NCBI GenBank assembly: GCA_016209995.1
Contig: JACQVC010000089.1
Coordinates: 1-5,655 of the forward strand
Length of the DNA stretch: 5,655 bases
Source of the DNA: Gemmatimonadota bacterium
GTDB taxonomy: Bacteria > Gemmatimonadota > Gemmatimonadetes > Longimicrobiales > Gaopeijiaceae
Direction of reading: 5' to 3'
Both the position numbers and the translations under genes were made by a program. Of the stretch, positions 1 to 5,046 are shown piece by piece (the stretch's first letter is position 1; the number at the start of each line of letters is the position of its first letter). The notes beneath the pieces were generated by a model. The model had not been told where the DNA came from and did not search any database. It saw nothing but the letters and a program-made list of their open reading frames with translations.

Positions 1-136
1 ACGTGAAGATCCACTGCTCGCCGTAGCGGTTCTCGAAGTAGCCGATGTAGAGGTCGGCGGCCTCCGTGCTGACGGCCGTCGGGACCCCGCACGCTGCGGC
101 ATGCCGGTTGTGAATCGTCAGCATCGGTTCTGACAC
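1..136 (-). CDS. Unrecognised protein, N-terminal fragment (runs off left edge)
   Basis: The first 45 residues of a minus-strand gene are present; the rest lies outside the window. I chose the GTG at 136-134 as start because a near-perfect Shine-Dalgarno (GGGAGGTGA, plus-strand 144-152) sits 7 nt upstream. The ATG at 124-122 is 19 nt from that motif, which is too far. The peptide contains LTIHNRH, then TAVSTEAADLY and IGYFENRYGEQWIF, an aromatic/charged mix typical of a soluble folded protein, with no signal peptide or membrane segment. I do not recognise the family. Third codon positions are strongly G/C, which supports real coding. It is divergently oriented to everything up to 3850, so the upstream spacer probably holds its promoter. 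Confidence 0.6.
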   Translation of the reverse strand, partial: MSEPMLTIHNRHAAACGVPTAVSTEAADLYIGYFENRYGEQWIFT

Positions 137-717
137 GCGGCGCTCACCTCCCTTCGTTCCTGCGGGTGTCGCAGGCTGGATCGCGACCTACCACAGCCGC
201 CAGGGATCAGTCGCGGCTCCGCGGAGGTCGCCATCATCGCGGCGGCTGCACTGGCGCAGGTACCTCGCCGCGCGCGTATCGTATCGCGACGCCCGGCCCG
301 GCGCCATCCACGGAATCGCGGATGTTCACGACCGAGCGGCGCGGAGGACGAGAGGACGAGCCATCGCGCGCCCGCGGGCTCCGGCGGGAGCCGAGGCGCA
401 TCAGCGAGCCGGCGCCGGCCTGAGCCGGCGTATCCATCTCTGGGCATGGGCAGAGCGGCGCAGGCGCGCTACCCAGAGGCATGGGATGCGTCGTGCCCGT
501 GTATCGGCCCCGAGACGCCGAGCACACCGTGCTGCATCAGGTGATCGCCGATCCTCGCGCACCTCACCCTCCCGCACTCGGGGCAGAGCCCCGGCCCCGC
601 CCCGCCCGCGTCCGGCGCCGCGGCGTCCTGATCGGATCGGCTCGGGGGCGCGGCGGACGCCGTCGTGCCTGCGCCGCGAAGTGTCATTCGCGCTGATTTG
701 GCCGGTTTGCCGGCCGA
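137..717. other. GC-rich stretch without a convincing gene
   Basis: No frame on either strand combines a ribosome binding site, plausible codon use and a recognisable protein. Visible structure: a 6-bp hairpin at 377-392 (GGCTCC, loop GGCG, GGAGCC); a 12-bp perfect palindrome at 408-419 that is also GCCGGC repeated twice; and 7-bp inverted arms CTCTGGG (438-444) and CCCAGAG (472-478). A minus-strand frame ending at 469 contains CPECG followed by a His-x3-His pair, possibly a zinc-finger remnant. The segment may be an eroded intergenic region or a decayed gene. Confidence 0.5.
144..152 (-). promoter_or_regulatory. Strong ribosome binding site of the left-edge gene
   Basis: The minus strand reads AAGGGAGGTGA, seven bases before GTG at 136-134. 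This site decides the start codon of the partial gene. Immediately upstream, 159-175 forms a small perfect hairpin (CCTGCG, 5-nt loop, CGCAGG) that would lie in the same mRNA leader without covering the site. Confidence 0.6.
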
Positions 718-747
718 TTGACGGCGGCGGTGTGTCTGGCCTAGCAT
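718..747 (+). promoter_or_regulatory. Sigma70-type promoter, copy 1
   Basis: TTGACG (718-723), an 18-nt spacer and TAGCAT (742-747) fit a housekeeping promoter. A near copy is present at 1110-1138. Predicted transcription starts near 754. The next strong ribosome binding site is AGGAGG at 781-786, six bases before ATG at 793, so the promoter appears to drive the broken frame at 793-1113. Confidence 0.55.
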
Positions 748-792
748 GCTGCTCACCCGGGCCGGGTCGCCCGACCCGCGAGGAGGTCGTTC

Positions 793-1113
793 ATGTGCGC
801 TGTGGTATCGGCTCCTCGGGGCTCCTGGAGGGCCAGTGTCTGAGAACGGGCGTTATGTCGTCTACGTTCCTCCACCCTCGATCCGACCACGGCCAGCTTT
901 CGGTTCACGTCGGCCTGCCCGGTCACCGCCGCCGGCGATCCCGAGACCTCGCAGCGCAATCCCGTCATCGGCGTTCCCTCCGTGGAGAGCCGGTCCTGTG
1001 ATTACGTATCAAGAGGCTGCCGGGTCCTCGTAGCCTATGACAAGGCCGCTGGGAACGCACCTGGCCTAGAGAAATGGATGGCCCGCAACTTCACCGAGCT
1101 GCTTGCCGTTTGA
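793..1113 (+). pseudogene. Small frame with in-frame TGA at codon 17; unrecognised
   Basis: ATG at 793 has an ideal AGGAGG six bases upstream and a promoter ending at 747. The frame reads 16 codons (MCAVVSAPRGSWRASV), meets TGA at 841-843, then stays open in the same frame for 89 codons to TGA at 1111-1113. The downstream part looks coding: codons from about 880 to 990 are strongly G/C-ending, and the tail contains CRVLVAYDKAAGNAPG and EKWMARNFTELLAV. I do not recognise the protein. Possible readings are a nonsense-mutated pseudogene, a 16-residue leader peptide followed by a separate fragment, or recoding at TGA. A diverged copy of the dispersed repeat (798-860) covers the TGA, so the break may come from that sequence. 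Chance openness in GC-rich DNA is also possible. Confidence 0.35.
798..860 (+). repeat. Dispersed repeat, diverged copy 3
   Basis: The segment shares CGCTGTG, CGGCTCCTCGGG and GTCTGAG..GGGCG.TTATGTC, in the same order, with the copies at 2455 and 3542. It carries several extra bases (around 822-837) between the two conserved blocks. The left block lies just after the ATG at 793, and the right block includes the in-frame TGA at 841. Confidence 0.5.
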
Positions 1114-1138
1114 CGGCGGCGGCATGCCGGCATAGCAT
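1110..1138 (+). promoter_or_regulatory. Sigma70-type promoter, copy 2, upstream of the crotonase gene
   Basis: TTGACG (1110-1115), a 17-nt spacer and TAGCAT (1133-1138). It matches copy 1 over about 45 bases, including GGCGGCGG after the -35 box and GC.GCTCACC after the -10 box. The -35 box overlaps the TGA that ends the 793-1113 frame. It lies about 155 nt upstream of the enoyl-CoA hydratase start and is its likeliest promoter. A 16-codon frame (1169-1219, beginning MKWLRVCVRA) lies in the leader but has only a weak ribosome binding site. Confidence 0.55.
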
Positions 1139-1293
1139 GCCGCTCACCTGGGTGGCGCTCCTCGGCCCATGAAGTGGCTGCGGGTGTGTGTTCGTGCCAT
1201 TAACCCTTGGAGCGCCTGAGGACGGTGTCCGGGTCTTATCTCAGCTACGATCTCGGGCGGTGGCGACCAGCGACACAAGAAAGAGGCCTCTCG

Positions 1294-2082
1294 ATGGCAA
1301 ACGGTGTTCTGAGCAACCCCGCAGTCGATCTGCGCGAAGCCGAGGGCGTCTGGTGGATCACGTTCAATCGGCCGGAGGCGAGCAATGCCTTCACCCTTGC
1401 CGATCTGGACCGCCTGTCCGAAATCTTCGAGGAGGCCGGGGATCGTCCGCTCGCCGCCGTCCTCACCGGTGCGGGGACAAGGGCGTTTTCCGCCGGGATG
1501 CATCTTCAGGCCTTCGCCGACCTCACTCCGGAACGCGCCAGGGAATTCATCGTCAAGAACCGAAGACTTCTGGCCGCGGTTCGGACGGCGCCATTTCCGA
1601 CCATTGCGGCAATCAATGGCCACTGCCTTGGGACCGGTCTGGGGCTCGCGTTGGTCTCGGACATTCGCATTGCCGTGCCACACGCCACGTTCGGGCTTCC
1701 GGAGATCAAGGTGGGTGTGCCCTCGGTGTGCGATATCGCGCTCCTTCAACAGCACATCGGCCTGTCGAAAGCCAAGGAGATGATTCTGACGGGCGACAAC
1801 TACCGCGTCGAGGAACTCGCTCCTTATGGATTCCTGAACGCCGTGGTCCCTGCCCACGAGCTCGTCGCTGAAACCAAGCGCATGCTCGCGAAGGTGGTGC
1901 GGCATACCCGTGCGGTCACGACGGCACAGAAGAGGCTGTTCGAGATCTGGCAAACGACAACTTTGACGGCGGGCATCGATATGAGTGTCGACGTCTTCGC
2001 GAGCGTATTCGACTCACCAGAAACGTACGAACAGATAGACCGGCATCGCCTGGCCATTGGTCGGAAGCCTGAGACTACCTGA
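1294..2082 (+). CDS. Enoyl-CoA hydratase/isomerase family (crotonase superfamily) protein
   Basis: This is a 262-residue cytoplasmic protein of normal length for the crotonase fold, which acts on acyl-CoA thioesters and stabilises an enolate in an oxyanion hole. Start at ATG 1294 is set by AAGAGG seven bases upstream; an earlier in-frame ATG at 1207 would add 29 poor-quality residues. Family marks include FNRPEASNAF (24-33), GAGTRAFSAGMHL (59-71, CoA and first oxyanion-hole segment), INGHCLGTGLGLAL (107-120, second oxyanion segment), FGLPEIKVGVPS (133-144) and ILTGDNYRVEEL (164-175). In classical hydratases two glutamates act: the one in PEI is kept (E137), but the one in the GGGCELA segment is Gly117 here. 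Simple hydratase activity is therefore doubtful, and isomerase, lyase or other CoA chemistry is possible. A truncated ArsR-like regulator follows 49 nt downstream on the same strand, perhaps co-transcribed from 1110-1138. Confidence 0.93.
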   Translation: MANGVLSNPAVDLREAEGVWWITFNRPEASNAFTLADLDRLSEIFEEAGDRPLAAVLTGAGTRAFSAGMHLQAFADLTPERAREFIVKNRRLLAAVRTAPFPTIAAINGHCLGTGLGLALVSDIRIAVPHATFGLPEIKVGVPSVCDIALLQQHIGLSKAKEMILTGDNYRVEELAPYGFLNAVVPAHELVAETKRMLAKVVRHTRAVTTAQKRLFEIWQTTTLTAGIDMSVDVFASVFDSPETYEQIDRHRLAIGRKPETT

Positions 2083-2131
2083 GCCTCGCTGACGTCAAAC
2101 GTCGAGAGGTGCAACTCGTGAGACAGCGGAC

Positions 2132-2500
2132 ATGATTACCGGCCCAATCATCGCCGAGATCGCGGCGCTGGTCGGAGACCCTGCGAGAGCGACGATGGTG
2201 TCCGCGCTCCTCGATGGCCGTGCTCTGACCGCGGGCGAGCTTGCCTCTGCGGCGCGAATCACGCCTCAAACCGCCAGCACGCATCTCGCGAAGCTGACCG
2301 AGGCGGGCGTACTGTCGGTGGTCCGTAGCGGTCGGCATCGCCATTTCCGGCTTGCCTTGCCGACGGTGGCAGACATGATCGACGGGATCGTCGCCGTCGC
2401 CTACCTCGATCTCGGCAATGTGCACGCGCGGCCGCGTCAGTACGAGGAGGCGATCGCTGTGCCAGCGGCTCCTCGGGCGGCCGGCGTCCGAGTAGGGTGA
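2132..2500 (+). CDS. ArsR-type winged-helix regulator, apparently C-terminally truncated
   Basis: A 122-codon frame. Residues about 5-90 are a winged-helix domain: ALVGDPARATMVSALLDGR (helix 1-2 region), LTAGELASAARITPQTAST (helix-turn-helix, 32-50), HLAKLTEAGVLSVVRSG (recognition helix end and wing) and RHRHFRLA (wing strand). This matches the ArsR subgroup in which GDPAR and ALTAGELA are typical. From general knowledge those proteins are often about 200-240 residues with a C-terminal ligand or oligomerisation half. Here resemblance ends near residue 103, and the last 15 codons lie inside the dispersed repeat starting at 2455, ending at TGA 2498-2500. The ribosome binding site is weak. It may still bind DNA, but sensing is probably lost. 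It likely once controlled the upstream crotonase gene or itself. Confidence 0.82.
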   Translation: MITGPIIAEIAALVGDPARATMVSALLDGRALTAGELASAARITPQTASTHLAKLTEAGVLSVVRSGRHRHFRLALPTVADMIDGIVAVAYLDLGNVHARPRQYEEAIAVPAAPRAAGVRVG

Positions 2501-2508
2501 TTACGTCA
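2455..2508 (+). repeat. Dispersed repeat, copy 1 (ends the ArsR-like gene)
   Basis: 54 bp matching 3542-3596 at about 50 of 55 aligned positions. The first 26 bases are identical, and the differences are four transitions plus one single-base gap. Weaker similarity continues to about 2569 (GCCGGAGGG, then TGTTGT.T.CGCTC). The left edge falls where the ArsR-like protein loses family resemblance. It contains the hairpin at 2472-2492. Confidence 0.75.
2472..2492 (+). other. Conserved 8-bp hairpin inside repeat copy 1
   Basis: CTCGGGCG, loop GCCGG, CGTCCGAG: eight pairs with one G-U. Copy 2 keeps all eight pairs although one stem base and one loop base differ. No T-run follows, so it is not an ordinary intrinsic terminator. 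Confidence 0.55.
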
Positions 2509-2557
2509 CGGGGCCCGGGGCCACGAGGGGGGCCACCGCTGCCGGAGGGGGCTACTG

Positions 2558-2680
2558 TTGTCTACGCTCGTGCGGCGCGACGTGCAGGTGGCGGCGGACC
2601 GGTTGCAGCAGGCCACCGCCGCGGACGAGCGCACCCGCGACCTACCCATCGTGGACTTGACCCGGCGCGGCCTGGCCTGA
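2558..2680 (+). CDS. Possible 40-residue ORF or gene remnant after repeat copy 1
   Basis: TTG at 2558 lies six bases after GGAGGGGG (2544-2551). The frame reads LVRRDVQVAADRLQQATAAD and ends DLPIVDLTRRGLA at TGA 2678-2680. It is amphipathic and charge-rich with strong G/C third positions, so it could be the tail of a lost gene or a small protein. It is in the same frame as the ArsR-like gene, separated from it by the TGA at 2498. I recognise no family. The rest of 2681-2759 is comparatively AT-rich spacer before the DinB-like gene and probably carries its promoter, but I could not place convincing -35/-10 boxes. Confidence 0.25.
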   Translation: MSTLVRRDVQVAADRLQQATAADERTRDLPIVDLTRRGLA

Positions 2681-2759
2681 CGTCTTATATCCTGATTTTT
2701 CACGGGGGGCCCCGATCGGAATTTAATCTCTGGAGTCAATCTTGCCCAGGAGGCCACCA

Positions 2760-3212
2760 ATGAGCGTTGATCGCAGCTATATCGCCGAGAACAAGACGCA
2801 GCTCACCCGGCTCCAGGCCCTTATCGAGGGCCGGAGCGATGCTGAGCTGGCGCGCCCGCTGTCGGCGGGCTGGACCGTGGCCGGTGTGCTGGGGCATCTC
2901 GCGTTCTGGGACCAGCGAGCCCTCGTCCTGCTCGAGCAGTGGGAGAAGGCGGGCGTGGTGCCGCCCGCGAACAACGAGGAAGACGTGGACTGGATCAACG
3001 ACGCGGCCAAGCCCATGCTCCTGGCCGTGGCTCCGCGCCGCGCCGCCGAGCTCGCGCTCTCGATCGCGCAGGCGGTGGACGCAAAGGTGGCGGGCCTCAG
3101 CGACGATCTCGTGGCACGAAACGCGGCCGCGGGCACGCCGGTCAATCTCGTCCGCGCCACCCACCGCCACGAGCACCTGGACGAGATCGAGGGCGTACTG
3201 AAGGCCCACTAG
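2760..3212 (+). CDS. DinB-like four-helix protein (DinB/DUF664 superfamily)
   Basis: A 150-residue cytoplasmic protein, the usual size for a single DinB-type four-helix bundle. Start at ATG 2760 is fixed by AGGAGG (2748-2753) six bases upstream; an in-frame ATG at 2742 precedes that site and is rejected. Helix 1 is ENKTQLTRLQALIEG (10-24). Then comes GWTVAGVLGHLAFWDQR (37-53), the characteristic tryptophan plus helix-2 histidine (H46), and a C-terminal helix THRHEHLDEIEGVL (134-147). H46, H135 and H139 fit the metal-binding His triad of the superfamily. Members include metal-dependent hydrolases and thiol S-transferases; the substrate here cannot be told. The stop is only 5 nt before the next start, indicating an operon with the P-loop kinase-like gene. 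Confidence 0.88.
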   Translation: MSVDRSYIAENKTQLTRLQALIEGRSDAELARPLSAGWTVAGVLGHLAFWDQRALVLLEQWEKAGVVPPANNEEDVDWINDAAKPMLLAVAPRRAAELALSIAQAVDAKVAGLSDDLVARNAAAGTPVNLVRATHRHEHLDEIEGVLKAH

Positions 3213-3217
3213 GGCGC

Positions 3218-3772
3218 ATGGCGGGGTGCGTCCACATCCTCGGGGCGTCGGGGTCGGAGACCACGACGCTTGCGAAAGCGCTGGCCACGCACCTCGGCTG
3301 CCCGCACTACGACGCCGACTCCTACTTCTGGCTGCCGAGCGACCCGCCGTTCCAGCACATCCGGGACGTCGAGCCTCGGCGCGTGATGCTGAGCGCCGAT
3401 CTCGAGAAGCCCGGCGGCTGGGTGCTGTCGGGTTCTCTCTGCGGCTGGGGCGATATCTATATCCCGCTCTTCGGCCTGGTGGTGTTTCTCTGGATCCCGC
3501 ACGAGCTCCGGATGGCGCGGCTGGCGGCTCGCGAGGTGGCGCGCTGTGCCAGCGGCTCCTCGGGCGGTCGGCGTCTGAGTATGGGCGATTATGTCAGGGG
3601 GATGGGGTCCCAAGGACGGGGCGACCGCCGCCGGAGGGTGTCCGTGTTGTATGCTCCCGCGCCGACGGGCGATCTGCTACCGGGTTTCTACCGGAGAACT
3701 GCCTCCAACGCCCCACAGTCGGAGCCAAGGTCGATGGCGCCAACCGCCCGTGTTTTCTGCGCCGTGCTGTAG
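3218..3772 (+). CDS. P-loop adenylate-kinase-like protein, truncated and probably inactive
   Basis: A 184-codon frame whose first 109 residues resemble small P-loop nucleoside/adenylate kinase-like proteins: VHILGASGSETTTLAKAL (5-22, nucleotide loop), CPHYDADSYFWLPSDPPF (28-45), WVLSGSLCGWGD (68-79, Walker-B-like region) and VVFLWIPHELRMARLAAREV (88-107). From memory the family loop reads GxSGSGTTT; here the glycine before TTT is Glu14, which should harm phosphate binding. After REVAR the frame enters the dispersed repeat (3542) and continues as low-complexity Arg/Ser/Gly-rich sequence to TAG 3770-3772, so the C-terminal lid and last helices are missing. The total length looks normal only by chance. 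The ATG has a poor ribosome binding site, and translational coupling to the DinB-like gene (5-nt gap) is likely. Best read as a decaying gene. Confidence 0.72.
   Translation: MAGCVHILGASGSETTTLAKALATHLGCPHYDADSYFWLPSDPPFQHIRDVEPRRVMLSADLEKPGGWVLSGSLCGWGDIYIPLFGLVVFLWIPHELRMARLAAREVARCASGSSGGRRLSMGDYVRGMGSQGRGDRRRRVSVLYAPAPTGDLLPGFYRRTASNAPQSEPRSMAPTARVFCAVL
3542..3596 (+). repeat. Dispersed repeat, copy 2 (ends the kinase-like gene)
   Basis: 55 bp, nearly identical to 2455-2508, in the same orientation. Weaker similarity continues to about 3657 (GCCGCCGGAGGG, then GTGTTGTATGCTC). The left edge coincides with loss of kinase resemblance. The ArsR-like and kinase genes read the repeat in different frames, so it is not a shared protein domain. 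Confidence 0.75.
3559..3579 (+). other. Conserved 8-bp hairpin inside repeat copy 2
   Basis: CTCGGGCG, loop GTCGG, CGTCTGAG: eight pairs with two G-U wobbles. It is the counterpart of 2472-2492, with the stem preserved despite a C-to-T change. Confidence 0.55.
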
Positions 3773-3801
3773 CGCGTTGGAGGGTGTGCAGGCCGGCTAT
3801 C

Positions 3802-3848
3802 GGCTCATAACCCAAAGGTCGCTGGTTCAAATCCAGCCCCCGCAACCA
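3802..3848 (+). other. 3' fragment of initiator tRNA-Met (CAT): integration (att) site
   Basis: The sequence matches the 3' part of initiator tRNA-Met: anticodon loop CTCATAA (3804-3810, anticodon CAT 3806-3808), 3' anticodon strand CCCAA, variable AGGTC, T arm GCTGG-TTCAAAT-CCAGC (3821-3837), acceptor strand CCCCGCA (3838-3844), discriminator A and encoded CCA (3846-3848). The 5' half is absent: no GCGGGG acceptor strand or GAGC/GCTC D-arm lies in the 75 nt upstream, and the 5' anticodon strand is mismatched. A tyrosine recombinase gene ends 85 nt to the right, so this is best read as an att core copied from the host tRNA gene. Confidence 0.82.
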
Positions 3849-3856
3849 CGTACAAT

Positions 3857-3889
3857 CACGGGGTTAGCGCCAAGCGCGCTAGCCCCGTG
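3857..3889. terminator. Strong 14-bp hairpin between att site and int
   Basis: CACGGGGTTAGCGC (3857-3870) pairs with GCGCTAGCCCCGTG (3876-3889) through 14 pairs, one of them G-U, around a 5-nt loop. No clear T-run follows on the plus strand. On the minus strand it lies 44 nt past the int stop codon. It could end int transcription, insulate the att junction, or be the former tRNA terminator carried with the att core. Confidence 0.5.
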
Positions 3890-3896
3890 ACGTGTC

Positions 3897-3915
3897 TTGG
3901 GACCATTTTGGGACC
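3897..3915. repeat. Two TTGGGACC direct repeats beside the att site
   Basis: TTGGGACC occurs at 3897-3904 and 3908-3915, an 11-bp period equal to about one helical turn, between the att core and the int stop codon. Spacing and place suit arm-type integrase binding sites; that role is inference. Confidence 0.45.
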
Positions 3916-3932
3916 GCCGCGCTGCGCCACGA

Positions 3933-5045
3933 TCAATCTCGCCCCGCGTCAGCCCTGACGTGCTCCATGCCCGCCTCCGGCCCGAACACGAGCTGGTCGA
4001 GCTTGCGCGCCTCCGCCTCGTGAAGCTGCGGCATGAGGTGTCCGTACCGGTCGAGCGTGGTCTGGATCGAGGCGTGGCCCAGCTGGGCCTGGATGTACTT
4101 CGGATGCGCCCCCTGGGTGATCAGGAGGCTCGCGTAGGTGTGGCGCAGGTCGTGGAACCGGATCCGCCGGAGCTTCGACCGGCGCAGCACCCGCGCCCAG
4201 TCGCGGTGCCTGAAGTTGTCCGGATCGATCGGCTGCCCATCGGTTGACGTGAATACCATGTCGCCCTTGAAGCGGCTCGGCAGCCGCGCGAGCGCCGCCT
4301 TGAGGGTCGCCGCCATGTCGATCGCTCGCCGGGACCGGCGGGACTTGGGTGTCACGAACTTCCCCCGCCAGAGCGACCGCCGCACCTGAATCCGATTGCC
4401 CTCGAAGTCGATATCCTCCCACTTGAGCCCGAGGAGCTCTCCACGACGCATCCCCGTGAGCACGGCGCACAGGAGCAGCGTGCGCACGGGCTCGTCGGCC
4501 GCTGCCAGCAGCCGGTGAATCTCGGGCGGGGTGAGAACGTCCATCTCCTCCACCTCGACCCGCGGCCGCTCGACGTACTGCGCCGGGTTCGCGTCGAGGT
4601 AGCCCCACTGGACGGCGTGCTTGAACATCTCCTTGACGAGGGCGACGGCCTTGAGCACCGAGGCCGGCGCGAGCTTCTTGGCGAGCAGCGTCTTGATCAA
4701 CTCGCGGACGTGGGGCAGCGTGATCTCGTCGATCCGCATCCGCCCGAAGAACGGCCCGATGTGCAGGCGCAGGTTGACGCGGTAGCCGACGAGGGTCGAC
4801 TCCTTGAGACGGCCGAGCTGCTGCCGGACGACCAGGTGATCCTCCTCCCACTTGGCGATGAACTCGGCCATGGTGATTGCCTTGCGCCTCAGCCGGAACT
4901 TGCCGTTGCGCCGCTCCCAGTCCCGCTGGGCCAGGACCTGCTTGGCTTCGTGCAGGTTCGGTCCGATCGTCTCCTTCCTGCGCCTTCCCGTGGCGTCGTA
5001 GTAGTCCAGCACGTAGTGCTTCCCCCGTTTCCGGATGGCCCCCAT
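3933..5045 (-). CDS. int: Tyrosine recombinase (phage-type site-specific integrase)
   Basis: A 370-residue integrase, normal length for integrative-element tyrosine recombinases. It catalyses strand exchange between attP and attB via a 3'-phosphotyrosine. Domains in order: N-terminal basic arm-binding segment (about 1-55, beginning MGAIRKRGKHYVLDYYD), SAM-like core-binding domain (57-160, TMAEFIAKW to YVERP) and catalytic domain (170-350). All active-site residues are present: R200 (TGMRRGELLGL), K234 (TPKSRR), H298 and R301 (FHDLRH), H324 (LGHAS) and Y334 (DRYGH). The ATG at 5045 has GGAGG six bases upstream, within a hairpin. The gene lies 95 nt after the excisionase-like gene on the same strand and reads toward the tRNA-Met fragment, its probable target. 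The enzyme looks intact and potentially active. Confidence 0.97.
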   Translation of the reverse strand: MGAIRKRGKHYVLDYYDATGRRRKETIGPNLHEAKQVLAQRDWERRNGKFRLRRKAITMAEFIAKWEEDHLVVRQQLGRLKESTLVGYRVNLRLHIGPFFGRMRIDEITLPHVRELIKTLLAKKLAPASVLKAVALVKEMFKHAVQWGYLDANPAQYVERPRVEVEEMDVLTPPEIHRLLAAADEPVRTLLLCAVLTGMRRGELLGLKWEDIDFEGNRIQVRRSLWRGKFVTPKSRRSRRAIDMAATLKAALARLPSRFKGDMVFTSTDGQPIDPDNFRHRDWARVLRRSKLRRIRFHDLRHTYASLLITQGAHPKYIQAQLGHASIQTTLDRYGHLMPQLHEAEARKLDQLVFGPEAGMEHVRADAGRD

Positions 5046-5046
5046 T

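Noticed and set aside
841..869. Selenocysteine insertion element after the TGA at 841
   Set aside because: A stem-loop exists, but its loop is too close to the TGA compared with known bacterial elements, and no Cys-rich or redox context surrounds codon 17. I keep the broken frame as a finding, not this explanation.
486..1001. 171-codon plus-strand frame
   Set aside because: It is Arg/Pro/Ala-rich with no start signal and runs through the promoter at 718-747; typical GC-rich spurious frame.
1144..1953. 269-codon minus-strand open frame across the crotonase gene
   Set aside because: It is an antisense shadow of the well-supported plus-strand crotonase gene; its translation has no family features and no ribosome binding site.
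2657..2691. Promoter TTGACC with TATATC before the DinB-like gene
   Set aside because: The spacing is about 23 nt, too long for sigma70, so I did not annotate it.
3772..3848. Complete initiator tRNA-Met gene
   Set aside because: The acceptor 5' strand and D arm are absent and the anticodon stem is mismatched, so only the 3' 47 nt fit.
3591..3890. 99-codon plus-strand frame across repeat copy 2 and the tRNA fragment
   Set aside because: It reads through tRNA sequence and the terminator-like hairpin; composition is not protein-like.
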